A stretch of DNA of 64,000 nucleotides, taken from the NCBI RefSeq assembly GCF_004210375.1, contig NC_134830.1, positions 4,526,001-4,590,000 of the forward strand, in the 5' to 3' direction. The notes under the pieces were generated by a model, which made no database searches, was not told the origin of the DNA, and worked only from the letters and a program-made list of their open reading frames with translations. This document shows, piece by piece, positions 24,414 through 36,641 of the stretch. Source of the stretch: Tachypleus tridentatus (Eukaryota; Arthropoda; Merostomata; Xiphosura; Limulidae). Each line of letters opens with the position of its first letter. The stretch's first letter is position 1. A program made the position numbers and the translations under genes.

Positions 24414-27400
24414 TAGTAACACAGTTCTCATATCACAGTAGTATACCAATCATAGTAGTACTACTGTTATAGTAACACAGTTCTCATATCACAGTAGTAC
24501 TACTGGTATAGTAACACAGTTCTCATATCACAGTAGTACTACTGGTATAGTAACACAGTTCTCATATCACAGTAGTACTACTGGTATAGTAACACAGTTC
24601 TCATATCACAGTAGTACTACTGGTATAGCTTTACAGTTCTCATATCACAGTAGTATACCAATCATACTAGTACTACTGTTGTAGTAACACAGTTCTCATA
24701 TCACAGTAGTATACCAATCATAGTAGTACTACTGTTGTAGTAACACAGTTCTCATATCACAGTAGTATACCAATCATAGTAGTACTACTGTTATAGTAAC
24801 ACAGTTCTCATATCACAGTAGTACTACTGGTATAGTAACACAGTTCTCATATCACAGTAGTACTACTGGTATAGTAACACAGTTCTCATATCACAGTAGT
24901 ATACCAATCATAGTAGTACTGTTATAGTAACACAGTTCTCATATCACAGTAGTATACCAATCATAGTAGTACTGTTATAGTAACACAGTTCTCATATCAC
25001 AGTAGTATACCAATCATAGTAGTAGTACTGTTATAGTAACACAGTTCTCATATCACAGTAGTATACCAATCATAGTAGTACTACTGTTGTAGTAACACAG
25101 TTCTCATATCACAGTAGTATACCAATCATAGTAGTACTACTGTTGTAGTAACACAGTTCTCATATCACAGTAGTATACCAATCATAGTAGTACTACTGTT
25201 ATAGTAACACAGTTCTCATATCACAGTAGTACTACTGTTATAGTAACACAGTTCTCATATCACAGTAGTACTACTGGTATAGTAACACAGTTCTCATATC
25301 ACAGTAGTACTACTGGTATAGTAACACAGTTCTCATATCACAGTAGTATACCAATCATAGTAGTACTACTGTTATAGTAACACAGTTCTCATATCACAGT
25401 AGTATACCAATCACAGTAGTACTACTGTTGTTGTAACACAGTTCTTATATCACAGTAGTATACCAATCACAGTAGTACTACTGTTGTTGTAACACAGTTT
25501 TCATATCACAGTAGTATACCAATCACAGTAGTACTACTGTTGTTGTAACACAGTTTTCATATCACAGTAGTATACCAATCACAGTAGTGCTACTATTGTA
25601 GTAACACAGTTCTCATATCACAGTAGTATACCACTCATAGTACTACTGTTGTAGTAACACAGTTCTCATATCACAGTAGTACTACTGTTGTAGTAACACA
25701 GTTCTCATATCACAGTAGTACTACTGTTGTAGTAACACAGTTCTCATATCACAGTAGTACTACTGTTGTTGTAACACAGTTCTCATATCACAGTAGTATA
25801 CCAATCATAGTAGTGCTACTGTTATAGTAGCACAGTTCTCATATCACAGTGGTATACTAATCATAGTAGTGCTACTGTTATAATAACACAGCCTCATATC
25901 ACAGTAGTATACCAATCATGAGTAGTACTGTTATAGTAACACAGCTCTCATATCACAGTAGTATACCAATCATAGGTAGTACTGTTATAGTAACACAGTT
26001 CTCATATCACAGTAGTATACCAATCACAGTAGTACTACTGTTATAGTAACACAGTTCTCATATCACAGTAGTATACCAATCACAGTAGTGCTACTGTTAT
26101 AGTAACACAGCTCTCATATCACAGTAGTATACCAATCATAGTAGTGCTATTATAGTAACACAGCTCTCATATCACAGGTAGTATACCAATCATGGTAGTG
26201 CTACTGTTATAGTAACACAGCTCTCATATCACAGTAGTATACCAATCATAGTAGTGCTACTGTTATAGTAACACAGTTCTCATATCACAGTAGTATACCA
26301 ATCACAGTAGTGCTACTGTTATAGTAACACAGTTCTCATATCACAGTAGTATACCAATCATAGTAGTGCTACTGTTATAGTAACACAGCTCTCATATCAC
26401 AGTAGTATACCAATCATAGTAGTACTGTTATAGTGACACAGCTCTCATATCACAGTAGTATACCAATCATAGTAGTACTGTTACAGTGACACAGTTCTCA
26501 TATCACAGTAGTATACCAATCACAGTAGTACTACTGTTATAGTAACACAGTTCTCATATCACAGTAGTATACCAATCACAGTAACACAGTTCTCATATCA
26601 CAGTAGTATACCAACCACAGTAGTACTACTGTTATAGTAACACAGTTCTCATATCACAGTAGTACTACTGTTATAGTAACACAGTTCTCATATCACAGTA
26701 GTACTACTGGTATAGTAACACAGTTCTCATATCACAGTAGTACTACTGGTATAGTAACACAGTTCTCATATCACAGTAGTACTACTGGTATAGTAACACA
26801 GTTCTCATATCACAGTAGTACTACTGGTATAGTAACACAGTTCTCATATCACAGTAGTACTACTGGTATAGTAACAGTTCTCATATCACAGTAGTACTAC
26901 TGGTATAGTAACAGTTCTCATATCACAGTAGTACTGTTATAGTAACCCAGTTCTCATATCACAGTAGTACTGTTATAGTAACACAGTTCTCATATCACAG
27001 TAGTATACCAATCATAGTAGTGCTACTGTTATAGTAACACAGCTCTCATATTACAGTAGTACTGTTATAGTAACACAGTTCTCATATCACAGTAGTACTG
27101 TTATAGTAACACAGTTCTCATATCACAGTAGTATACCAATCATAGTGGTACTGTTAAAGTAACACAGTTCTCATATCACAGTAGTATACCAATCATAGTG
27201 GTACTGTTAAAGTAACACAGTTCTCATATCACAGTAGTATACCAATCATAGTAGTACTGTTAAAGTAACACAGTTCTCATATCACAGTAGTATACCAATC
27301 ATAGTAGTACTGTTAAAGTAACACAGTTCTCATATCACAGTAGTATACCAATCATAGTATTACTGTTATAGTAACACAGTTCTCATATCACAGTAGTATA

Positions 27401-27922
27401 CCAATCACAGTAGTACTACTGTTATAGTAACACAGTTCTCATATCACAGTAGTATACCAATCACAGTAGTACTACTGTTATAGTAACACAGCTCTCATAT
27501 CACAGTAGTATACCAATCACAGTAGTACTACTGTTATAGTAACACAGTTCTCATATCACAGTGCTACTACCAATCATAGTAGTACTTACTGTTATAGTAA
27601 CACATAGTTCTATATATCACAGTAGTACCACATTGTTATAGTAACACTGTTCCTCATATCACAGTAGTACCACTGGTATAGTAACACAGTTCTCATATCA
27701 CAGTAGTACTACTGTTATAGTAACACAGTTCATATTATCACAGTAGTACCTACTGGTATAGTAACACAGTTCTCATATCACAGTAGTACTACTGTGGTAT
27801 AGTAACACAGTTCTCATATCACAGTAGTACACACTGGTATTAGTAACCACAGTTCTCATATCTCAGTAGTACCACTGGACATAGTAACAGTTCTCATATC
27901 TCAGTAGTACTGTCGCTGGTAT
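24414..27922. repeat. Minisatellite array mixing 39 bp and 56 bp units
   Basis: All units contain ACAGTTCTCATATCACAGTA. The short 39 bp form continues GTACTACTGGTATAGTAAC. The long 56 bp form inserts about 17 bp around TATACCAATCATAGTA. Intermediate 53 bp forms lack one CTA. The short form creates the perfect palindrome CAGTAGTACTACTG. Runs of short units (e.g. 24480-24640, 26640-26900) alternate with runs of long units. The array runs into a 500 N gap, and the last ~380 bp (27540-27922) is littered with small indels unlike the rest, suggesting poor consensus quality. The true length is unknown. Confidence 0.95.
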
Positions 27923-28422
27923 NNNNNNNNNNNNNNNNNNNNNNNNNNNNNNNNNNNNNNNNNNNNNNNNNNNNNNNNNNNNNNNNNNNNNNNNNNNNNN
28001 NNNNNNNNNNNNNNNNNNNNNNNNNNNNNNNNNNNNNNNNNNNNNNNNNNNNNNNNNNNNNNNNNNNNNNNNNNNNNNNNNNNNNNNNNNNNNNNNNNNN
28101 NNNNNNNNNNNNNNNNNNNNNNNNNNNNNNNNNNNNNNNNNNNNNNNNNNNNNNNNNNNNNNNNNNNNNNNNNNNNNNNNNNNNNNNNNNNNNNNNNNNN
28201 NNNNNNNNNNNNNNNNNNNNNNNNNNNNNNNNNNNNNNNNNNNNNNNNNNNNNNNNNNNNNNNNNNNNNNNNNNNNNNNNNNNNNNNNNNNNNNNNNNNN
28301 NNNNNNNNNNNNNNNNNNNNNNNNNNNNNNNNNNNNNNNNNNNNNNNNNNNNNNNNNNNNNNNNNNNNNNNNNNNNNNNNNNNNNNNNNNNNNNNNNNNN
28401 NNNNNNNNNNNNNNNNNNNNNN
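27923..28422. other. Assembly gap (500 N)
   Basis: Exactly 500 N. The round number suggests a placeholder rather than a measured size. The left side is inside the 39/56 bp array and the right side is unique, so the missing sequence probably includes more of that array. Confidence 0.99.
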
Positions 28423-28479
28423 TTATTCAAAATGTAGCTATTTTTACATTCTACTGAAACCTACCACAGCTATATTCTA

Positions 28480-28820
28480 AAGTATACAGTACTTGTCTGT
28501 GACAGTCATTGTGTGACATCATGCAGTCCATGTTGTCTGTGACAGTCATTGTGTAACATCATGCAGTACATGTTGTCTGTGACAGTCGCTGCATAACATC
28601 ATTACTGTAAATAATGTAATGATGTAAGTATACAGTACTTGTACTGTGACAGTCACTGTGTAACATCATTACTGTAAATAATGTAATGATGTAAGTACAA
28701 AGTACTTGTTGTCTGTGACAGTCACTGTGTAACATCATTACTGTAAATAATGAAATGATGTAAGTATACAGTACTTGTTGTCTGTGACAATCACTGCGTA
28801 ACATCATTACTGTAAATAAT
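28480..28820. repeat. 69 bp minisatellite with 40 bp short units
   Basis: Two 40 bp units (TGTGACAGTCATTGTG, CATCATGCAGT, ATGTTGTC) are followed by about four 69 bp units that gain TACTGTAAATAATGTAATGA and an AGTACTTGTTGTC end. The insert gives an inverted repeat ATCATTAC / GTAATGAT (8 bp arms, 10 bp loop). It lies immediately 5' of the PAK terminal exon, ending about 65 bp before its splice acceptor. Confidence 0.92.
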
Positions 28821-28886
28821 TTTGTCACATCAGTGTTTAATGTCTTGTTTATCTGTTTTCCAACATGAGCTGATTTTCTTGTTTAG

Positions 28887-29042
<156 letters not shown>

Positions 29043-30331
29043 TAGTTGACTAAGAAGTTCATACTTTAATCAAAAATCAGACATGGTACCTGTGGAAGTA
29101 AACATTATAAAAATATTTAATGTGCAATGATATATTGTATAAAAAGTGCACATAATACATTTTATATAGATTTGTGTTATAAGAAAAGTTGTATCAGTTG
29201 TACATTTTTCGGTGTAGTACTTATTGATATACATAAAGTTTTAAGTTAAACCTAATCATGGCTTATAGAAGTTTTTATCATGCCATAGAGTTATGAGAAA
29301 TTATATTTTGTATAAGATAAAAAGAAATGTATATTGTCTTATATTGTTAAAGCTAATTAATTAGAAGAATAAATAATCATCTCTTGATATTAACAGGATT
29401 AACGGGTTATAACTCCACAGATAGTGACTGTAGTTTAATATGTCTTTTCTTTCCTGATGCGAACATGGGAATGTTACAAGGTCTGAACCTTTAACGATAT
29501 GTTTCTGTTAAACGTCTACTTTCCATTGTCATAGTAATAATTCACAAATGTGTAATATGTTTTTCTAACGCATTCTTAATACTAACATGAACTTTAATTA
29601 TTCGTTGCTAATGTTCTTAGTTATTTGTCGTAACAAACACTGAAATATATTTTTTAAATTGCTGTACAACAAAAGATAATTTGATATTTTTGTTTTTTTA
29701 TGTTTTAATTTAGGTTATGTCATCTTAATTGTCTATATATCATTATTCATGACCTTAAAATCTTCAAAATTTGTAGTTTTTGTTAAAATTAGTGGTATTC
29801 TAAGATTATATGACAGTATTATGATTTGAATAGTTCATTCTAATATCTGTATATAATATATATATATATATAATGTTTTGTTAGGTGTAAAAATTCAAAC
29901 TAAGAATTACATAGCCAAATAAAAAATCTAATAACTGATTTGTAAAAGAGAGTTCTTTAACATGTTAAAGGAATATTTTGAGTATTCATATATTTTTGTC
30001 AACAAAAGACTTAGATCCAATACAAACCGTTGACAGAACTAAATAAATTACTTTTTATATATAAATCTAATTGTGATTAGTAAGAAAGTTAATTAACATG
30101 CTGTTGGATTATTTAGGATACTCGTGTTTTTAACAAATGCAGTTCTGACATTTTATTCATGAACAAGGCCGTACTGGCCATTGACCTTTGGTATACAATT
30201 ACCATTCTGTGAAGTTGGTTGAAAGTTGCCAGCTTGGTATGTTACTAAGTGGGTAAGTTATTTTATAAAATCTTTACTTGTACCAAAGAATTGTTTCTAC
30301 ATTTAGGCTGTTCTTTTGAAACATTCTGCAT
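29043..30331 (+). other. PAK 3' UTR and downstream AT-rich sequence
   Basis: No coding sequence recognised. Includes a (TA)n tract near 29855-29870 and several AATAAA hexamers. Probably the 3' UTR of the PAK gene for at least the first few hundred bases. Confidence 0.45.
29368..29373 (+). promoter_or_regulatory. Candidate polyadenylation signal of the PAK gene
   Basis: AATAAA 326 bp after the PAK stop codon at 29042, in AT-rich sequence. Other AATAAA hexamers follow near 29915 and 30039, so the real 3' end could be later. Confidence 0.4.
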
Positions 30332-30824
30332 CTGTTTAAAGATGTATAGTTGTATTTTGTAAGGTACTATGATAAAAACAGCTGTTCAAAGATGTCTAGT
30401 TGTATTTTGTAAGGTACTATGATAAAAACAGCTGTTCAAAGATGTCTAGTTGTATTTTGTAAGGTACTATGATAAAAACAGCTGTTCAAAGATGTCTAGT
30501 TGTATTTTGTAAGGTACTATGATAAAAACAGCTGTTCAAAGATGTCTAGTTGTATTTTGTAAGGTACTATGATAAAAACAGCTGTTCAAAGATGTCTAGT
30601 TGTATTTTATAAGGTACTATGATAAAAACAACTGTTCAAAGATGTCTAGTTGTATTTTGTAAGGTACTATGATAAAAACAGCTGTTCAAAGATGTCTAAT
30701 TGTATTTTGTAAGGTACTATGATAAAAACAGCTGTTCAAAGATGTCTAGTTGTATTTTGTTAGGTACTATGATAAAAACAGCTGTTCAAAGGTGTCTAGT
30801 TGTATTTTGTAAGGTACTATGATA
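30332..30824. repeat. 50 bp minisatellite, about 10 copies
   Basis: The unit contains GATGTCTAGTTGTATTTTG, AAGGTACTATGATAAAAAC and the perfect palindrome AACAGCTGTT. Copies differ at only a few bases (e.g. GTATAG in the first, CTAATT and TAGGTACT in later ones), so the array is young or homogenised. Confidence 0.96.
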
Positions 30825-31904
30825 CAAATGTTTAAGAATACAGTGTGATCCTAAGAGTTATTTTAACAATATATAAGTATTAAGTTTGTTGTTGTTACAT
30901 TTTTTGCTTTTATTTGATTGATGTATAACATTCCATTTGTTATTATATTCTTTAGTACAAGTTTATAAGGTAAGTTTCTCTGTCCTTTATTTAGCTTTTC
31001 TACAAAGGGTCTTTATGAATGTTGGTTTAACCTGTTACATACCAGATGTGTCATGTTAAAATTGTGTCTGTTGAACATAGTGGTAGAATGATATGTATAT
31101 TCAGGTAAGAATTCCACATACATACCAGCTGATGTGTTTGTTAGAGATACTGTTGTTTATAGAGTTAAGCTTTTAATGATTCAAAACTGGTATATTTCTT
31201 TGTGATTTCTGTCTCTACATTAGAATAATACCATGATTTGTCTTTCTGAAAGATTGCATAATCTTTGAAGTTACAGTTTTGTATTTATATTTGATAAATC
31301 TGAAAAGAGATAACAAGAAAACAATAAGACCAGTGGTAAAAGTAAGTGATCAAAGATAAACTAGTAATTGTTTTCACTTCATTACACGCGGACTTATTGA
31401 GAACTTATAGGAAAATGATTTCTCTGCAGTATTTTCCCTTGTACTGGAGTTGACCCTTTACATGTAATGTTTCTGTTGTTTTATGAACACAACTACACAT
31501 AAGTCTGTAACACAGTCAACAATTCATGAAGAATTTAACAACTAGATTTAAACAAAGTTAATTATCTGTCTTATATCGGCATTAATCAAAATCCAAGACA
31601 TTTGTTTATGACAGACCCACAAATTAACAGTCATACCTTTTTAGGTTTAATGCTGAATCAAACAGTGTTGTGTTATAGTTCTGTGGATTCTTGTAGGTCA
31701 CTAGCCAGGTTCAACAGGTGAATTAAGAAGTTTTTGTTAAACAATGATATAGACTGTTTATGTCATGATACAGCATTCTCATCCACCATAACCAGCATTG
31801 GTAGGATTCATCACAAGTTAAAGTTGAACAGGACATGGCATCATTTCAGCAACGTACCATAACCTTCAGGTTATTAATTAACTTGTATATCCCTTCTCTA
31901 ACAC
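30825..31904. other. Unique intergenic sequence
   Basis: Between the 50 bp and 33 bp arrays. No exon, RNA gene or repeat recognised on either strand. Confidence 0.4.
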
Positions 31905-33184
31905 TTTCTTCAAATACTGCTGGACTTACTATAATAGTTTCATCAAATACTGGACTTACTGCAGTCGTTTCTTCCTCTACTTCTGGACTTACTTTCATCG
32001 TTTCTTTCTCTACTTGGACTTACTTTCGTCGTTTCTTTCTCTACTTCTGGGCTTACTGTAGTCATTTCATTAAATACTTCTGGCTTACTGCAGTCATTTC
32101 ATCAAATACTCTGGCTTACTGCAGTCATTTCATCAAATACTTCTTGGTTTACTGCAGTCATTTCATCAAATACTTGGGTTTACTGCAGTCGTTTCATCAA
32201 ACACTTCTGGGCTAACTAGTCGTTTCATCAATACTTCTGCTTACTGTAGTCACTTAATCAAATTTACTTTCATTGATTTCTCTACTTGACTTTTTCGTCT
32301 GCTTTCTCTCTACTTGGCTTATTGTAGTCATTTCATCAATACTTCTGGCTTACTGTAGTCATTTCATCAAATACTTGATCTGGACTTGCAGTCATTTCAT
32401 CAAATACTTCTGGCTTACTGTAGTCATTTCATCAAATACTTCTGGGCTTACTGTAGTCATTTCATCAAATACTTCTGGCTTACTGCAGTCATTTCATCAA
32501 ATACTTCTGGCTTACTGCAGTCATTTCATCAAATACTCTGGCTTACTGCAGTCATTTCATCAAATACTTCTGGGCTTACTGTAGTCATTTCATCAAATAT
32601 TTCTGGGCTTACTGTAGTCACTTAATCAAATACTCTGACTTACTTTCGTTTCTTTCACTCTGACTTACTTTAGTCATTTCATCAAATACTTCTGGCTTAC
32701 TGCAGTCATTTCATCAAATACTTCTGGGCTTACTGCAGTCATTTCATCAAATACTTCTGGCTTACTGTAGTCATTTCATCAATACTTCTGGGCTTACTGC
32801 AGTCATTTCATCAAATACTTTTGGGCTTACTGTAGTCATTTCATCAAATACTTCTGGCTTACTGTAGTCATTTCATCAAATACTTCTGGACTTACTTTCG
32901 TGGTTTCTTTTCTACTTCTGGACTTATTATAGTCATTTCATCAAATACTTTGGCTTACTGTAGTCATTTCATCAAATACTTCTGCTTACTGCAGTCATTT
33001 CATCAAATACTTCTGGGCTTACTGTAGTCATTTCATCAAATACTGGCTTACTGTAGTCATTTCATCAAATACTTTGGCTTACTGTAGTCATTTCATCAAA
33101 TACTTCTGCTTACTGTAGTCATTTCATCAAATACTTCTGGGCTTACTGTAGTCATTTCATCAAATACTTCTGGACTTACTATAA
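31905..33184. repeat. ~33 bp minisatellite, about 40 copies
   Basis: Core TCATTTCATCAAATACTTCT followed by GGGCTTACTGCAG or GGCTTACTGTAG, so units vary between 31 and 33 bp. The left part (31905-32060) and spots near 32270-32310, 32640 and 32900 carry a variant with GTTTCTTTCTCTACTT. Many units differ by a single base, especially in the G run. No frame stays open through the array, so it is not coding. Confidence 0.94.
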
Positions 33185-35515
33185 TTTCTCTAAGTCTTAA
33201 ACATCAGTAACTTGTATTTCTTTTGTAATGTTTTGTGTTAGTGTCAACAATTCTCTACAGACGTGGCCAGTAATAAAATTATAACCTGTCTACTTCTTTA
33301 TATGCACTTTCATCTATGTGATACTATTAGCTAGTGGTTTTGTTATACAAGTGAACAGTGTGTTATCAGAATGTTTCTTTATTGTTAACACAGAATTTAT
33401 AAGTTTACTTAACTTGTAAAGCAAATGGTCCCCAGTTTCTAGTTGGTATTGAATAATTAATGTTGTTAGTATTTATATGTATATATAAATATTTATTTTT
33501 GTTAAAATTTACCATTATTACAAATTTAAATCTAACTCATTAAAGTGATCCAACTTTGAGCCTGCTCATAAAATAGTGATAAATAATTTTTCAGTGTTTT
33601 TTCTTCATATATAAAATGGTCTCGTAGTTATTCTTACAGAAAAGATATCTTGTGAGTTGTCCAGTTATTTTCAGTATCATTTTTTATTTGCATATTTTTG
33701 TAGTAATTTCATTTTAGAAAACTTAATGTATTGTAATTAATTGACTAAGCAGAGAAACTGATATTTGGTGACTCGTACTGAAACGTAACTAGATACAAGA
33801 TATGTTTCGTAGCAGCTGTAACTTTAGGAGTAAATGAATTTTGTTTCCAGCTAGTTGATCATTCTTTGTCATTTGAAGAACATTAAAGATACTTCTATCA
33901 GAATGCAGAATTTTACATTTTAATGAGTTCATTGCTAAGAAAACAGCCAAATACAATCCTTCAACATTTCAGTAAAGTGTCATTTTCAAACTTCATGTAT
34001 TTACATAATACCATTAAAAACTTGTTTGGTTAACAATAGCTCTTTTATCTGAAAGTAATTGTCATTTCATATCAGATTATAATATTTTAATTAAAGTTTT
34101 TGCTTGTAAATAAAGGTATGTTTTACTGTAATTTTTCCACTATAAGAAATTCCATTAGAAATGTACTTTCTGTCTGAAACCAGTGAAACTGTAAACATAA
34201 AAATTAACTAGTTTAATTAAATTAGTTTCAATCAGTAAACGTAATGTACATGTCTGTAAAAAGTCAAGTTATTTGATCATTTGTTGTAAAGCTCTATGAT
34301 TGTTAGAATTAAAGTAATACCGATGACAGTAATAAATAATTAAATACATATTCTATTTTCACTGTTCCATTTTTATTATATACAGACAGCATGCATATTG
34401 TAATATAGAGTGTCTCGTATCTTAATGTGGCTAAAAGTAGGGTGAATAGGGAAGTTAAAACATGAAGTCGGTAAGGTTAACAAGGATTTAGTGCCTAGAT
34501 TTTTAGCAATCAGAAATAGCTTTATATTTATGTTGGTCATTAATTTATTAAATTATCAATAAAATATATTTTATAATGTCAACCATGTGTGATATGCAGA
34601 TTTTTTAGTAACTGATATTTTTAGGCATTGTTTCTCAGTGAAAAGACCAGATGAAACGTGTGCTCACATGCCTTTCTAATGGGTTTTTTTTACAGATAAC
34701 TTCATGCTCTTTCACACAGTCCTTGATAGTAATTTCATAAATTTATTCTCCCATTAAAAACTTCCATGTGCAACAATTCTTTTCACAACCTTAAACTACT
34801 GAAAACTGTTCATCTTCTCAAAACTTTAAAATAAATTTATTTTAACATGGTTGTTTTTGATAAACAATGAGCTGTTTTAACATTGTCAACTGCAGGGACT
34901 CAAACCCTGAATTTTAGAATTGTTGGTTTGCTAACCTATCACTGACTTACCAGGTGAAAGAAGAATTTTTGCATATTTTCTTTGACTTAAAAGTTCCTTC
35001 ATCTAGTTTAACCCTCAATTTTTCTTTTAATTATATATTTGATTTCACTAGTTTCAAGACCAGCAATGTTACCAGATGAAAAGCCCTCTTGTGGACAGTA
35101 TGTTATTCTTTGTGCAGTTGTTACATTTTTATCAAATAAAAAAATTCAGGCCCACCTGTGTTTAGAAAGTGTCTTACTAATGTGTTGAGAAGTTTGTTAG
35201 TTTTAGTTTCTTCCACTAAAATGAAGCTTAAACACTTCATTTTAATCCTGTCTTAGTTTTCCTGGGTTTTTTGCTAACTTAGGCCTGAAGTACTTTTTTA
35301 AATTGGATCACCAACAGATAAAAGCTTATGCATGTTTCTTCTCAGTAGCTTCAGTGTTGGGCTAGTTTGTGTTAAATTGTTAAAAAATACCTTGTAATAT
35401 TCAATGTTCATTTATTAATTAATAAAGGAAAATGTTTTGAGTGTTAGAATTTCCAAAATAATTAATTATTATTTAGGAATTTTAAAATTATTTTAATATG
35501 GGGTCTGCTGTCACC
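33185..35515. other. Unique intergenic sequence between the convergent genes
   Basis: AT-rich, without recognisable exons, RNA genes or tandem repeats. Confidence 0.4.
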
Positions 35516-35778
35516 TAGGAGGCCAGGTGGTTAAGGCTCTTGGCTCATTACCTGAGGATCGTGGGTTTAAATCCGTGTCACACCAAACACGTTAGCCCTT
35601 TCAGCCAAGAGGGCATTATAATGTGACCGTCAATCCCACTATTCATTGGTAAAATAGTAGCCCAAGAGTTGACGGTGGGTGGTGATGACTAGCTGCCTTC
35701 CCTCTAATCTTACACTGCTAAATTAGGGACGGCTGATGCAGGTACCCCTGTAGCTTTGCCAGTGAGTAGCACCCAAAA
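35516..35778 (+). mobile_element. tRNA-derived SINE, copy 2
   Basis: Same arrangement as the copy at 20716. The A-box-like segment is GGCCAGGTGGTTAAGG and the B-box-like segment is GGGTTTAAATCC near 35563-35573. Body blocks are CACACCAAACACG, GGCATTATAATGTGACCG, GGTGATGACTAGCTGCC and CTAAATTAGGGACGGCT. The end diverges (GATGCAGGTACCCC, then TAGCTTTGCC) and no clear poly-A tail is seen, so this copy is diverged or truncated at the 3' side. Same orientation as copy 1. Confidence 0.88.
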
Positions 35779-36118
35779 TCCACACTAAAGGATTGACTGT
35801 CTCTCCAAAATGCACCCACACCTTAAACTGCAAGGAATATTTTGTACAACAGATTTTTACCTATCTTTCCAGCTCCAAATCCAGCACTGTCAACTTTACC
35901 AGTGACAAGTCTCCTAGTAACACATGAATCACACACAGAAAAGTTTAAGCAAAACCTAATGCCATAATTTCTGCTCAGACTGGTTCTCTACGTATTTTAC
36001 AGACAGTAAGGTTACCTAGTTCCTTACATTTAGTGTTGCAATAAGGAATAACACACAATTATGGTGTGGACTTGATCATCAGCAGCTGTTTTAGGGATAC
36101 TGAGCTGACATAATTTTT
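35779..36118. other. Unique intergenic sequence
   Basis: Follows the SINE. Nothing recognisable on either strand. Confidence 0.35.
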
Positions 36119-36262
36119 AAACTGTTAATACGGTTTACTCTGTGTGAGAGTGGTGAAAAGGATTGTATACCATCTCACAGTTTACATAATAAACTGTTAA
36201 TACGGTTTACTCTGTGTGAGAGTGGTGAAAAGGATGGTATACCATCTCACAGTTTACATAAT
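36119..36262. repeat. 72 bp direct duplication
   Basis: Two adjacent copies of a 72 bp segment starting AAACTGTTAATACGG and ending AGTTTACATAAT, with one visible difference (GGATTGTATA versus GGATGGTATA). Near identity indicates a recent tandem duplication. It is unrelated in sequence to the 72 bp array in the Rab4 intron. Confidence 0.93.
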
Positions 36263-36635
36263 AAACTATCCAGTAAAAATGAAAAGTCATGTTCACAAGC
36301 TAAAGATTGATTTCAAGGAAATGGCTAGGTGGTGTAATTCAGGCACTTGACACCAGAGGGAAACAGTCCCATCTCTTTATAACAGTATAAGTAAATACAT
36401 TGTAATAATCTGTAGGTGGCTAGTTATAATGTCTTTTACACTCAACAAAACCTAACTATGCAACGTTCTAGTAAATATTCATTTTTTAAGAAAAACAACA
36501 TGCACACATTCATCTTATTTAACAAACCGACAGATTTCCTACTACTAAGAAGTAACATTGATTTGGTGAACCTGGCATTAAAATAAACAATAATTCACAC
36601 ACACTTCTGTTGTTTCACCTCAACCCTAAAAAACC

Positions 36636-36641
36636 TTTATT
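36636..36641 (-). promoter_or_regulatory. Distal candidate polyadenylation signal for Rab4
   Basis: TTTATT on the + strand reads AATAAA on the - strand, about 2.5 kb after the Rab4 stop. From here to 39139 C visibly exceeds G on the + strand, as expected if a - strand transcript covers the region. Whether the 3' UTR is this long is inference. Confidence 0.3.

Noticed and set aside
27894..28430. Open frame across the gap
   Set aside because: It consists almost entirely of N.
28559..28828. 89-codon - strand frame with 23-residue repeats
   Set aside because: A by-product of the 69 bp repeat (a multiple of three), with no domain.
31835..32625. Overlapping + strand frames in the 33 bp array
   Set aside because: They consist of short-period repeat translation broken by unit indels, and the frame changes every few units.
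36318..36365. Possible third SINE head (GGCTAGGTGGTGTAATTC)
   Set aside because: Only an A-box-like stretch is seen. No B box or shared body follows.
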